A stretch of DNA of 64,000 nucleotides from NCBI GenBank assembly GCA_036346355.1, contig CM070592.1, positions 35,015,230-35,079,229 of the forward strand, written 5' to 3'. This document shows, piece by piece, positions 45,227 through 54,341 of this stretch (position 1 is the stretch's first letter; the number at the start of each line of letters is the position of its first letter). Under the pieces are notes generated by a model that ran no database searches, was not told where the DNA came from, and saw only the letters and a program-made list of their open reading frames with translations. Source of the DNA: Rhipidocladum racemiflorum. Its lineage: Eukaryota > Streptophyta > Magnoliopsida > Poales > Poaceae. A program made the position numbers and the translations under genes.

Positions 45227-45852
45227 CCATTAAATAACTTATTTATTTCCAGCTCCAGGGCACTCCAATAGATTTGGAATTCCTCTCTTTTTTTATCACG
45301 AAACATTATCCGTTTTTCCACTTCTACCAAGTGCATGACATCAACTTCACAGTTGTAACACGTGCTGTGTTTCTTTGTGCTTGTTAAAGCTGATGGTTTC
45401 AGCTCTATCTCAAGTTTTCTAGAACCAAATTGTGGCTTCTGGTTTGTTGCGAGAAATTTCATGTGTGAATTTGGTGGTATAGTTTGATGTCCATACAAGA
45501 AACTGGTATGAGAGCTAAAATATGGATGAGAGTCACCAAAAAGTTTATAGCAAGGCAGAGTGTTATCGAATTCTGTATTTTTCAGAGTATTTGGGAGGGG
45601 TTTCAATGTTGATTTCTTTTTTCAAATGTATGAAATGACACCATTACCAGCAGAAGCCATTGTTATAGACATATTTTGGTTTCTTTTATTTTGGGAGCTT
45701 GATTCTTTAGTGACTGGTAATATGGTTTTATGTTTTGGACTTAGCACCGGTAATACTTGGCACATGGTTTTGCAAGGTTTTTCGAGGTTGGACAAGATTA
45801 CCCTTGAAAGCTGCTGGATTGTATCGGTGAGGTCGCCAACATGTATCATCAT
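45227..45852 (-). pseudogene. ORF-B, main part
   Basis: Minus-strand frame open from 45606 to the hAT insertion, and in the same frame further upstream to 45852 apart from one TGA near 45624. It is lysine-rich, with CYNCEVDVMHLVEVEKRIMF and REEFQIYWSALELEINKLFN near the end. No transmembrane segment or known motif. It continues past the insertion for 24 residues. I do not recognise the family, and it may itself be transposon-derived. Confidence 0.4.
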
Positions 45853-46060
45853 GTCAACTTCTCCCTTCTATTTTTATACCGGTGATGCCCTTAGCGGCCT
45901 TAAATTGCCTCCTTTTCAGATTGATGATTTGCTTTGTTTGCACCGGTAATGCATATTCTTGTGCACCAATCTCATTCTCTTTTCTTTTAATGAGCTCTTT
46001 TACCTTCATCTTACCTCCTTCACATCCATCGGTAATATTTTACACCCGATTTGTTCTGAA

Positions 46061-46354
46061 CTAGAGTGGCCTCTTCTTCAAGTGTTGCTTGTATACATGA
46101 TGGCAATAAAAGCTGTTGTCTCGATTGGTTAGTTTATGAATGAGAGGTAGGTGTAGAATATTGCTTTCTGATTTCATGAGAAGCACCTTTTCTTGTTGCT
46201 TGTGCTTTTTGTCTACCTTCTCCCACCGATCCGCCAATGGTTGCCATCGTTGCTCAAGCATCTGCTCCAACCTTCTTTTAATCAATGCCTCATCATTTTC
46301 ATCAGCCCTTTTCTCTTTTCTTTTCTTGATCTTCGTTGCATCCTTCTTAACCAC
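46061..46354 (-). CDS. Small charged coiled-coil ORF
   Basis: A 97-residue minus-strand frame that starts MVKKDATKIKKRKEKRADEN, with an extended charged helical stretch (EALIKRRLEQMLEQRW, DRWEKVDKKHKQQEKVLL). It is not recognised; it looks like a nuclear-type protein fragment. It lies upstream of ORF-B on the same strand and could be part of the same old gene. Confidence 0.3.
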   Translation of the reverse strand: MVKKDATKIKKRKEKRADENDEALIKRRLEQMLEQRWQPLADRWEKVDKKHKQQEKVLLMKSESNILHLPLIHKLTNRDNSFYCHHVYKQHLKKRPL

Positions 46355-46851
46355 CTTGCAGCCACAAACTTTATTTGAAATCTGATTCTGCTGCTTTGAG
46401 ATGAAGTGGCTTTGTTAGAAAATTCGAGTTCTATATGTGAAAGATCTGCGCTGGAGATGACTTGAGGAATAGGGAAGAAAAGCCTCACGAAGGCGAAGAG
46501 AAAGAAGGGAGAGATAGTAATACTATGTTTTAGTAAAGGAATGGTGGTGAAATAAAAAAAGAGTAACTTGGTGTAGGCAGTGCTCTCTCGCTTGTAGTCC
46601 ATTTCAGTGTGGTGTTGTGCGGAGGCGGGAGTAGGTCGTCACGGTGTCCATTGGTTGTGGTGGCAGTGCGGTCTATCAAAGGAAGATGCTAAATAAGACG
46701 TGTAGATTGGGTGCTTTGATTTGGGATAGGTAAGGATCAATTTAATAGAAGATTTGGAGCCATAGTGATCTTTTTTTTTAAATAGCGCCCTAGTCGAGGG
46801 GTGGTAGGGGTCGGTCACTGCTTAAGTATAAAGATTAGAGAGTGACTAGGC

Positions 46852-47047
46852 AACGGTATACCGTTGCAACGGTATAGCCATGAAACTTATGAAACTTATC
46901 AGTTTCAGTGCTGGTTTCATGAGTTTCAGTGTTTAGTTTCATCAGTTTCATGTTTTATTAGTTTTTAGTGCTAAGTTTTATGTGTTTCAAAGGCAAAAAT
47001 CATAAGTTTCATGAGTTTGAGGTATACCGTTGCAGCGGTATACCGTT
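46852..47047. mobile_element. MITE-like element with 25-bp inverted ends (196 bp)
   Basis: The left end AACGGTATACCGTTGCAACG and the right end (read inward) AACGGTATACCGCTGCAACG match at all but one of the first 24-25 bases. The interior repeats GAAACT/GTTTCA words. No TSD is clear. Each end itself holds the palindromic word GGTATACC. Confidence 0.75.
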
Positions 47048-47126
47048 TTTAGTTTTTCAGCAAGATTATGCTGCCATGTCATTTGGTGGATGGCTAGACA
47101 AAGCTGTCCATTTCGGATAATGAGAT

Positions 47127-47534
47127 GTGGTTTTGGGTAAGGCTTGGCTACATTTGTCTTTCTTCTTTCCTCGACTTAGCAATTCCCTCTTTTGTCTTTT
47201 CCTGGTAGGATGCTCAATCCCATTCTTTTACGCAAGGCACGGAGTGGATCGAATCCTCGACAAAGCATTAGTTACGTTCTTCATTTCGTTGGTATTTCGT
47301 TTGCCCAATATTTCTTTAGTGGGCTTAGCGAGAAGCAAAAAGTGGAAGAATTTTATATCATTTGCCTCTAAAATGCGCCCACAGAAGGCCGCGCTTATGC
47401 AAGCACTCCCAGGCGAAATAGATGTTAGGGCATTCATTGATAATGTGGATCCTGGTGCACTCTTTGGGGAACATGAACTGGAGATATCTATGCGGTTCCT
47501 GCATTTTGTACTTTTTGAAGAAATGAAATGGTAA
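47127..47534 (+). CDS. Unidentified ORF
   Basis: A 135-residue plus-strand frame with two hydrophobic segments in its first 65 residues (LSNSLFCLFLVGCSIPFFYA; LVTFFISLVF), and a more hydrophilic second half containing DNVDPGALFGEHELEISM. Not recognised. It may be a chimeric mitochondrial ORF or a fragment of a gypsy-type gag region, as gypsy protease sequence follows at 47660. Confidence 0.3.
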   Translation: MVLGKAWLHLSFFFPRLSNSLFCLFLVGCSIPFFYARHGVDRILDKALVTFFISLVFRLPNISLVGLARSKKWKNFISFASKMRPQKAALMQALPGEIDVRAFIDNVDPGALFGEHELEISMRFLHFVLFEEMKW

Positions 47535-47659
47535 AGACTGACCTGACTGTTTTTTCTACCACAGACTTATCACGCCTCTTTTTTACCACACTAAGTTAAA
47601 CAATTTCTTCTTTTTGAGACCCGGACATGCACCGACACAAGAGGTAATCAGACGCCTCA

Positions 47660-47791
47660 GGCAACACCACTATCTCCTTCACCAACAATGACCTGCTGGT
47701 GGGAACAACGGACCACAAAAGACCCCTATAAATCACCGGCACCAAGGGCTTCAGGTTCACCTTCTTGATGATCCAGCTCCATCAATCTCAT
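47660..47791 (+). pseudogene. Ty3/gypsy protease region, interrupted by copia element 3
   Basis: The frame TTISFTNNDLLVGTTDHKRP then L-stop-ITGT matches the block ahead of the DGGS..NIMP motif in gypsy proteases. The target site CTCAT of element 3 falls inside it; on the far side (51793 onward) LMPLRTGLTPTFY continues the NLMPLRTL-type block. So the insertion host was an older gypsy fragment. Confidence 0.7.
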
Positions 47792-47990
47792 TGTTAGAGT
47801 ATGTTGTGATTGAGTTGTAAATCAAATCAATACCTACCATATATAAATCTTGTATAGTTAGAAACAGCCTTCCTTGCCGTTGAAGGATGTAATCTTCCAT
47901 GTAATCTCCTGGCCGGTTGAGGGCTATATAAACATGCAGACGCGGCTCCTACGGGAGTAGAAACGCTTCCTTAACATACGTACCTTTACA
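47792..47990 (+). repeat. 5' LTR of copia element 3
   Basis: 199 bp, TGTTAGAG...CTTTACA, with a TATATAAAC box at about 47923. It is directly followed by a perfect primer site TGGTATCAGAGC (47991-48002). Confidence 0.95.
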
Positions 47991-48002
47991 TGGTATCAGA
48001 GC

Positions 48003-48983
48003 AAGACCAACTTCAACAATATGGCGATGCTTCTGTTCAGCAGAGCCATTCTGTTGATGAGCATAAGGACATGAAACACGATGTGAGATTCCAATTTTCT
48101 GAAAGAAAGGATGCAACTTTTGATACTCGCCTCCCCAGTCAGTCTGAATGGTGATGATTTTTCGATTAAAGAGCCTCTCGACAAGGTTTTGGAATTCATG
48201 AAATTTTTGAAACACCTCAGACTTGAGTTTCAGAAGATAGATCCAAGTAAATTTGCTATAATCATCGATAAAACTAACATAATATTTCTTGGCCCCAACA
48301 GAGTCTGGAGCAGAACCCCATACATCAGAAAACACAAGCTCTAATGGAAAGGATGATGCACTAGAAGACTTGGGATAGGGTAATTGATGACTCTTGGCTT
48401 TTTGGCAAGCATCACACACAGACTCATTATTCGACTCACTTGAGCAAGGAAGATTATTATCACTAATGACTTTCTGGACAATGGGAGATGAAGGATGACC
48501 TAAACGACTATGCCACCTAGCGAGAGATGGCTTGACAACTCCAAAAGCTTGCTTCTGTGCGGGCCTTGAAGGAAGAGGGTAGAGTCCATGGTGACATCTC
48601 CCTCTAAGTAGAATGTTCTTCGTGGCCTGGTCCTTGATCAAGAAAAAATTAGGATGAAATTCTAGAAAGGCATGATTGTCAGTAGCGAGGCGATGGACAG
48701 AAACAAGGTTTTTATTAGCTTTTGGAACATACAAAACTTTGTTTAGATAAAGATCATGACCAGGGGTATGAACAACAGTGTGACCAATATGACTGATATC
48801 CATACCTGTACCACTTGCTGTATGAATCTGATCGTTGCCGCTGTACTTGTCTCGAACGGTCAACTTCTCAAGTTCTCCAGTGATGTGATCGGTGGCTCCA
48901 GTGTCAACGTACCAATTTGTGTCCACGCCATAAGAATTTGTAGCGACTGCTGCATTCTTTTCTTCTGGCACAAAGTTTTCATC
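48003..48983 (-). pseudogene. Inverted copia protease-integrase block (element 3)
   Basis: Minus-strand frame of about 320 residues, intact up to its edges. It has the protease motif WYVDTGATDHITGELEKL, the integrase zinc region (ARWHSRLGHPSSPIV, CDACQKAKSHQLPY), and the core with FSDVWGSAP, VSFIDDYSKFTWIY, IQTDWGGEYQKLH and HQQNGSAEQKHRHIVEVGLA. The domain stops in mid-core after GLAL, where the frame runs into the complement of the primer site and LTR. Its start (PEEKNAAVAT) repeats the last gag residues before the RT join, so it was taken from between gag and RT. Confidence 0.95.
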
Positions 48984-49012
48984 AACGCTTCCTTAACATA
49001 CGTACCTTTACA
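48984..49012 (+). repeat. 29-bp duplicate of the LTR end
   Basis: AACGCTTCC...CTTTACA equals the last 29 bp of the LTR and is followed by a second TGGTATCAGAGC primer site (49013-49024). It marks the right-hand join of the inverted block. Confidence 0.93.
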
Positions 49013-49061
49013 TGGTATCAGAGCTCCTTCTCCTCATCACGTCTAGCCAGATCGCATCTAG

Positions 49062-50006
49062 ATGGCCTCCTCGTCGACCAGCCCAGCCATGGCACCGATA
49101 CTTGGCCATCCCATCTCGGAGAAGCTTGCGAAAAACAATTACTTGTTATGGAAAGCTCAGGTGCTTCCTGCTGTCCGTGGTGCGCACCTGGAGGGCTACC
49201 TCACCGGCGCATCTAAGCCGCCTCCTACAGAAATCGACGAGAAGCAAGGAGACAAAGTTGTGAAGGTGCCAAACCTAGAGTATGCATCGTGGATTGCCTC
49301 GGACCAACAAGTCCTTGGTTATATTCTGTCCTCACTCTCACGGGAAGTGCTCAGTCAAGTAGTCTCCATGAAGACCGCGAGCCAAGTCTGGGCGGCCATT
49401 GAAGGCATGTTCTCCTCCCAGACTCGCGCGCGTGCTGTGAATACACGCATAGCGCTGGCAACCACCCAAAAGGGCACAATGACAGTTGCTGAATATGTCA
49501 GCAAGATGAAGGCGCTAGGAGATGAGATGGCGTCTGCCGGCAAACCACTTGATGACGAAGAGATGGTCTCGTACATCCTTGCCGGCCTCGACATCGACTT
49601 CAACCCCTTGGTTTCTGCCCTTGTCGCCAGGGTAGAACCAATCTCAGTTGCTGAGCTTTATGCACAGCTTCTGAGTTTTGAGATGAGAATGGATCTCCTT
49701 CAAGGAGGTTCCCACTCTTTGTCTTCTGCCAACATTGCAAACCGTGGCGGACGAGGTGGATTCAACCGTGGAAGAGGTGGCCGTGGCCGCGGTAACAACC
49801 GTAGCCATGGCAACAGTGGAGGCTATCCAAGGCAGGGTGGCAACAGCAACAACCGCATCAACACCAACACTTCAAAGCGTCCAACTTGTCAACTTTGTGG
49901 TAAAAATGGACACACTGTCATTACTTGTTGGCATAGATTTGATGAAAACTTTGTGCCAGAAGAAAAGAATGCAGAGTGGCATTCGAAAGGAAAAGGTATA
50001 TACTGA
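49062..50006 (+). CDS. Copia gag (element 3)
   Basis: An intact 314-residue frame from MASSSTSPAMAPILGHPISE, 38 bp after the second primer site. It has the copia gag start (NNYLLWKAQVLPAVRG), the UBN2-type region (TASQVWAAIEGMF, YVSKMKALGDEMASAGKPL), a glycine/arginine-rich RGG stretch (about residues 225-255) and a CCHC knuckle CQLCGKNGHTVITC near residue 280. After FVPEEKNA the frame crosses the deletion join and stops within 12 residues (EWHSKGKGIY). Gag should be functional as read; the natural gag-pol continuation is lost. Confidence 0.93.
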   Translation: MASSSTSPAMAPILGHPISEKLAKNNYLLWKAQVLPAVRGAHLEGYLTGASKPPPTEIDEKQGDKVVKVPNLEYASWIASDQQVLGYILSSLSREVLSQVVSMKTASQVWAAIEGMFSSQTRARAVNTRIALATTQKGTMTVAEYVSKMKALGDEMASAGKPLDDEEMVSYILAGLDIDFNPLVSALVARVEPISVAELYAQLLSFEMRMDLLQGGSHSLSSANIANRGGRGGFNRGRGGRGRGNNRSHGNSGGYPRQGGNSNNRINTNTSKRPTCQLCGKNGHTVITCWHRFDENFVPEEKNAEWHSKGKGIY

Positions 50007-51576
50007 TGGTACAATTAGATATGGATGTTTTACTTCAACTAGTGAACCCCAGAGTTTGGAAGAAGCATTAAATAATGAAAAATGGAAGAATGCTATGGAT
50101 ATTGAATATATGGCTTTGATGAAGAATAAAACTTGGCACTTAGTACCACCTGGAAAAGGGAAAAATATTATAGATTGCAAATGGGTGTTCAAGATCAAAA
50201 GAAAAGCTGATGGCTCTATAGACAGATATAAGGCTCGTCTAGTTGCTAAAGGGTTTAAGCAAAGGTATGGCATAGATTATGAGGATACTTTCAGTCCTGT
50301 TGTTAAAGCAGCTACTATTAGACTTGTTCTATCTATTGCAATATCCAGAGGATGGAGCCTTCAACAGCTAGATGTACAGAACGCGTTTCTTCATGGTGTT
50401 CTGGAGGAGGAGGTATACATGAGACAACCACCAGGTTATGAACAACAGTCTGTGCCACACCATGTTTGTAAATTAGATAAAGCTTTATATGGATTGAAGC
50501 AAGCTCCTAGAGCATGGTATTCACGCCTCAGTACTAAATTGCATGATCTTGGTTTTCAACCTTCCAAAGCTGATACTTCACTCTTTTTCTACAACAAAGG
50601 CAAGACTATTATTTTTGTGCTAATTTATGTGGATGATATCATTGTTGCTAGTTCAACACAGGAGGCGATCTCAGCATTGTTACATGATCTGAAGGCAGAC
50701 TTTGCACTTAAGGACTTGGGTGAGCTTAATTATTTTCTTGGCATTGAAGTTAGTAAGATATCTAATGGTATTCTGCTTACACAAAAAAAATATGCTTCTG
50801 ATCTGTTAAAAAAGGTTGGAATGTCTAATTGCAAACCTGTTAATACTCCCATGTCAACTTCTGAGAAGCTATCTGTTCATGAGGGAACATTACTAGGGCC
50901 TCAAGATGCAACTCAATATAGAAGTATTGTGGGTGCGTTACAGTATTTAACACTGACCAGACCAGATATTTCTTTCTCAGTAAATAAGGTTTGCCAATTT
51001 TTACATGCTCCAACTGAAGTTCATTGGATTGCTGTTAAGCGAATATTAAGATATTTGAAGCACACTGTTAATCTTGGTCTAAAGATATGCAAGTCTTCGT
51101 CTATGCTTGTAAGTGCTTTCTCAGATGCAGACTGGGCAGGATGTCTTGATGATAGAAGATCTACTGGTGGATTTGCTATCTTCCTGGGATCAAATCTCAT
51201 ATCTTGGAGCGCACGCAAGCAAGCAACTGTGTCCAGGTCAAGCACAGAAGCAGAGTATAAAGCTCTTGCAAATGCGACTACAGAAATTATGTGGGTACAA
51301 TCATTGTTGAATGAACTAGACATTCCAAGTCCACAGTTTGCTCGGCTATGGTGTGACAACATTGGTGCCACATATCTCTCGGCGAATCCGGTATTTCATG
51401 CAAGAACAAAACATATTGAAATTGATTATCATTTTGTCAGAGAACGAGTATCTCAAAAGCTGTTAGATATAAAGCTTATTTCTTCTCATGATCAAGTGGC
51501 AGATGGATTTACTAAGCCTCTTACGGTGCGACAATTGGAAGATTTTAAACGCAATCTAAATCTTGATAAAGTTTAG
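49990..51576 (+). CDS. Copia reverse transcriptase and RNase H (element 3)
   Basis: One open frame of about 520 residues, though no longer in frame with gag. RT blocks: WVFKIKRKADGSIDRYKARL, VAKGFKQRYGIDYEDTFSPV, QLDVQNAFLHGVLEEEVYMR, LIYVDDIIVASS (catalytic YVDD intact) and DLGELNYFLGIEV. RNase H blocks: HWIAVKRILRYLKHTVNLGL, FSDADWAGCLDDRRSTGG, SRSSTEAEYKALANATTE, and the end block RTKHIEIDYHFVRERV with VADGFTKPLT. No stop or frameshift is seen. Without a start in frame, it would need expression by another route. Confidence 0.95.
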   Translation, partial: EKVYTDGTIRYGCFTSTSEPQSLEEALNNEKWKNAMDIEYMALMKNKTWHLVPPGKGKNIIDCKWVFKIKRKADGSIDRYKARLVAKGFKQRYGIDYEDTFSPVVKAATIRLVLSIAISRGWSLQQLDVQNAFLHGVLEEEVYMRQPPGYEQQSVPHHVCKLDKALYGLKQAPRAWYSRLSTKLHDLGFQPSKADTSLFFYNKGKTIIFVLIYVDDIIVASSTQEAISALLHDLKADFALKDLGELNYFLGIEVSKISNGILLTQKKYASDLLKKVGMSNCKPVNTPMSTSEKLSVHEGTLLGPQDATQYRSIVGALQYLTLTRPDISFSVNKVCQFLHAPTEVHWIAVKRILRYLKHTVNLGLKICKSSSMLVSAFSDADWAGCLDDRRSTGGFAIFLGSNLISWSARKQATVSRSSTEAEYKALANATTEIMWVQSLLNELDIPSPQFARLWCDNIGATYLSANPVFHARTKHIEIDYHFVRERVSQKLLDIKLISSHDQVADGFTKPLTVRQLEDFKRNLNLDKV

Positions 51577-51588
51577 ATTGAGGGGGCG

Positions 51589-51787
51589 TGTTAGAGTATG
51601 TTGTGATTGAGTTGTAAATCAAATCAATACCTACCATATATAAATCTTGTATAGTTAGAAATAGCCTTCCTTGCCGTTGAAGGATGTAATCTTCCATGTA
51701 ATCTCCTGGCCGGTTGAGGGCTATATAAACATGCAGACGCGGCTCCTACGGGAGTAGAAACGCTTCCTTAACATACGTACCTTTACA
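51589..51787 (+). repeat. 3' LTR of copia element 3
   Basis: 199 bp, one C/T difference from the 5' LTR by eye. It is preceded by a purine tract GATTGAGGGGGCG. The TSD CTCAT follows at 51788-51792. Confidence 0.95.
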
Positions 51788-51830
51788 CTCATGCCATTGC
51801 GCACTGGCCTAACACCAACTTTCTACAGAA

Positions 51831-54005
51831 AAGGTTTCAATTCTAGGCTTTAACCAGAGTTCTCAGAAAGCGTTGGGGGTAGTCACTCTACCTCTGAACC
51901 AAGCCCAAGTAAAGTTTCACTTCATTTTTGGCAATATTTACTAAAATCAATTCCTTGGATGCATGAGAACCAAGAATAGGAGTATTGGCTTAGGAATCGG
52001 AAAGAAAGCTATAAATAAGGTCATTGGCTTTAGTAGCTGAAGCTGGAGAAAGCAAGTCAGCTGGTAACAAAGCAACAAAGGCTGAAAAGGTGAGTTATGC
52101 CTGGCTTACTGTACTTACTTTCCGATTGCTGAGTCCGTTTGCTATTTTTGAATTATTCCTAATCACTGGCGTGATTCCTCTTCCCCTCTCGTCTCGGTCA
52201 CTAGCCCCTTAGGTCTATCGTCTATAGCCTCTCGCTTTGGTTACCAGTATCGAGTCTGTATTGATTGAACGATTAGCTCGTCTTTCCTTGCTTCCGCACA
52301 GACGTCACTATATCCATAGCCTCGTATTTTGAATCAAAATCGGCAATCGAACCCGCTTAAAGTGACAGCGGGAATATTATATGAATGAGTCTTTGCTTCT
52401 TTCTTTTATTCTTAGCTCTTCGACTTGTCTCCTGTCGGCTACTCGCTTTGTCCCCGCCACTACAATCGAAACCGCCTCTGCTCTTTCCAAGTCAGCTCTA
52501 GTCTCTCGTTCTTGGTCCAAAGATAAAGACCCTATCTCTTCTTATGAGCTTAACGCAAAAAATGAGCTATACTAAGCTAAGCGTTTTTTCCCTTTTTAGG
52601 CGGGTAGCGTTCCTTGAATTCGATTGACGTGGTTCTAGCTCGTTTTAAGGAGCTTATAGCGAGTTTTGCTTTGTCCTCTTGACGTCGCTGGTCATCCCAA
52701 CTCGTATTAGCTATCGAAAGCCGTGCTTACTTTCCCGCTTGCCACAAGTAATCGCTACGTAGCACCACGACCACGAGCACAGGAACCTAAGAGCAATCGG
52801 TCTTTTCTCACTCTCCCTGTAGTCAAGGCGTAGGGAGTATTATGACCAGTTTCACCGACATCCGCTGCCTCTCGTCCTTCGCCCGCTATGCTTCCTAGTA
52901 GGTATGATGCCCCGAACAGCGCACAAGCGTGACTAGCTTATTGGCCCACCGGGTTGTAGCAAGAGGAGCTGGATCAACCAATGACGCTTGGTGAGAAAGA
53001 AAAGAAGGAATTTTAGCACAAGGTTCGCCAGACTTGCTTCTCATTGCGCTCGATCAAAGAAAGAGAAATCGAACAAGAGCAAATGGCCACCAAGAAGTCA
53101 AGAAAATCCATCTCCAGTCTAAGGAGAACTTTTGGGTGCTTCAGCTAAATCATATCAGAGTCAAAGGAGAGGAAGATAGAAGAAAGAGGTATGTATAGCT
53201 AGCTATAGCGACAGACAAGAAATAAGGCATTGGTGATGAGGAAAAATGCTGCATATGACAGTGTCATTTTTTTGTTTATGTCCGAAGGGACTGAAGTGTG
53301 TTTTCCGGGTGTGTTCAAGTAAAGTCGAGTAGCTTCTCCCACTTGTGAAGGTGTTGGGGATGTCTCAGGTACGGTACGCTTGGTGCAGGATTGAATCCGT
53401 GGAGGAATGAATAATGAAGTATGTCGAATGACTCTTCAGGGTCAATCAACAAATGGCCAGGGAAGCTGGTAGTGCTATCCTGATTCCATAAAAAGCGTAG
53501 TGGATGAGGGAAGGCATACTGCACCACATAGGTGATCCAGCTTTTTACTTGCTTGGTCCTTTATGATTAGGTAGGACCTCAAGGTCATCGACACAAATCA
53601 AGATATTAGTCAGTTGTTTTATGATAGATTTACCCCTGGTCTCGATAGAGGCTTCCACGAACTATCCATAGCTTACTATAGAGCCGAGCCGTAAAGAAGC
53701 ATGGATTGCTTTTACCCTAGAACCCTCTATCCCGATCTCGAATTGCGCTTGGCGCCCCCAGGTTGGGCACAAACCCAGGTAGCCCCTAAACCCGGGCTCA
53801 GTCAAGAGCGGCATCTGAATCCCGCTGCAATCCCTCCTGCGCAGGTGGAGAAAAAGGGGCAAAATCTCAGTGGCCGACCTAATATGTTGGCTCCACTACC
53901 CGAATCTATTCCCCTTAATCCTCCAAGCCAATCAATGCCCCATACCCTTATCATGGTCAGTCTCATCTTTAGTGACTTCCGTGGTAAGGGGTCGAGGGAA
54001 GTGGT
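51831..54005. other. Gene-poor mitochondrial-type spacer
   Basis: Short frames such as 52381-52575 (plus, serine-rich) and 53315-53527 (minus) are not recognised. No RNA gene is seen. Confidence 0.45.
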
Positions 54006-54341
54006 GTGGTGGGCCCCCTCACTTTTTTTGGAAAGAAGACAGGAGAAATTCTTTTGCATTTTTGGAAGAAATCTTCTGAAGATGTCTCTTCTAGTAAGAA
54101 TAGAGAAGATGTCTCATCTAGTAAGAATACACTTATTTGTGATCCTCCCTCTGTGACTGCTATTTGCAACAAGCTTCGATTGGATGATTTTCGAGCACAT
54201 AACCGAGCAAGCACCTTTATCTTTCCCTTTAAAGGTGCCTCCACTTATGATGGATTTCCAATTTGCTATTCGATTCTTTATAAGCGAGACATACAACGTT
54301 CTTCAGGGCACCCATGCCTGAAAGACTATGGGAAAGACTAG
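54006..54341 (+). CDS. Unidentified ORF with a short internal repeat
   Basis: A 111-residue plus-strand frame with a 27-bp in-frame duplication giving SEDVSSSKNREDVSSSKN at about residues 23-40, then a cysteine-containing part (TLICDPPSVTAICNKLRLDD). Not recognised; possibly a chimeric mitochondrial ORF. Confidence 0.3.
   Translation: MVGPLTFFGKKTGEILLHFWKKSSEDVSSSKNREDVSSSKNTLICDPPSVTAICNKLRLDDFRAHNRASTFIFPFKGASTYDGFPICYSILYKRDIQRSSGHPCLKDYGKD

Larger units (their letters stand above)
47792..51787 (+). mobile_element. Ty1/copia element 3 with transposed, inverted PR-INT block
   Basis: 3,996 bp with 199-bp LTRs (47792-47990 and 51589-51787) that differ at one base by eye, and TSD CTCAT (47787-47791, 51788-51792). 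Order: LTR, primer site, inverted protease-integrase (minus strand), a 29-bp copy of the LTR end, a second primer site, gag, RT-RNase H, purine tract, LTR. In normal copia elements protease and integrase lie between gag and RT on the same strand; here gag passes straight to RT. The near-identical LTRs show the rearranged form inserted recently as a unit. Confidence 0.95.

Noticed and set aside
45640..46040. Recurring ACCGGT/ACCGAT words about every 60-85 bp
   Set aside because: Spacing is irregular and the surrounding bases are not conserved; not enough to call a regulatory or repeat array.
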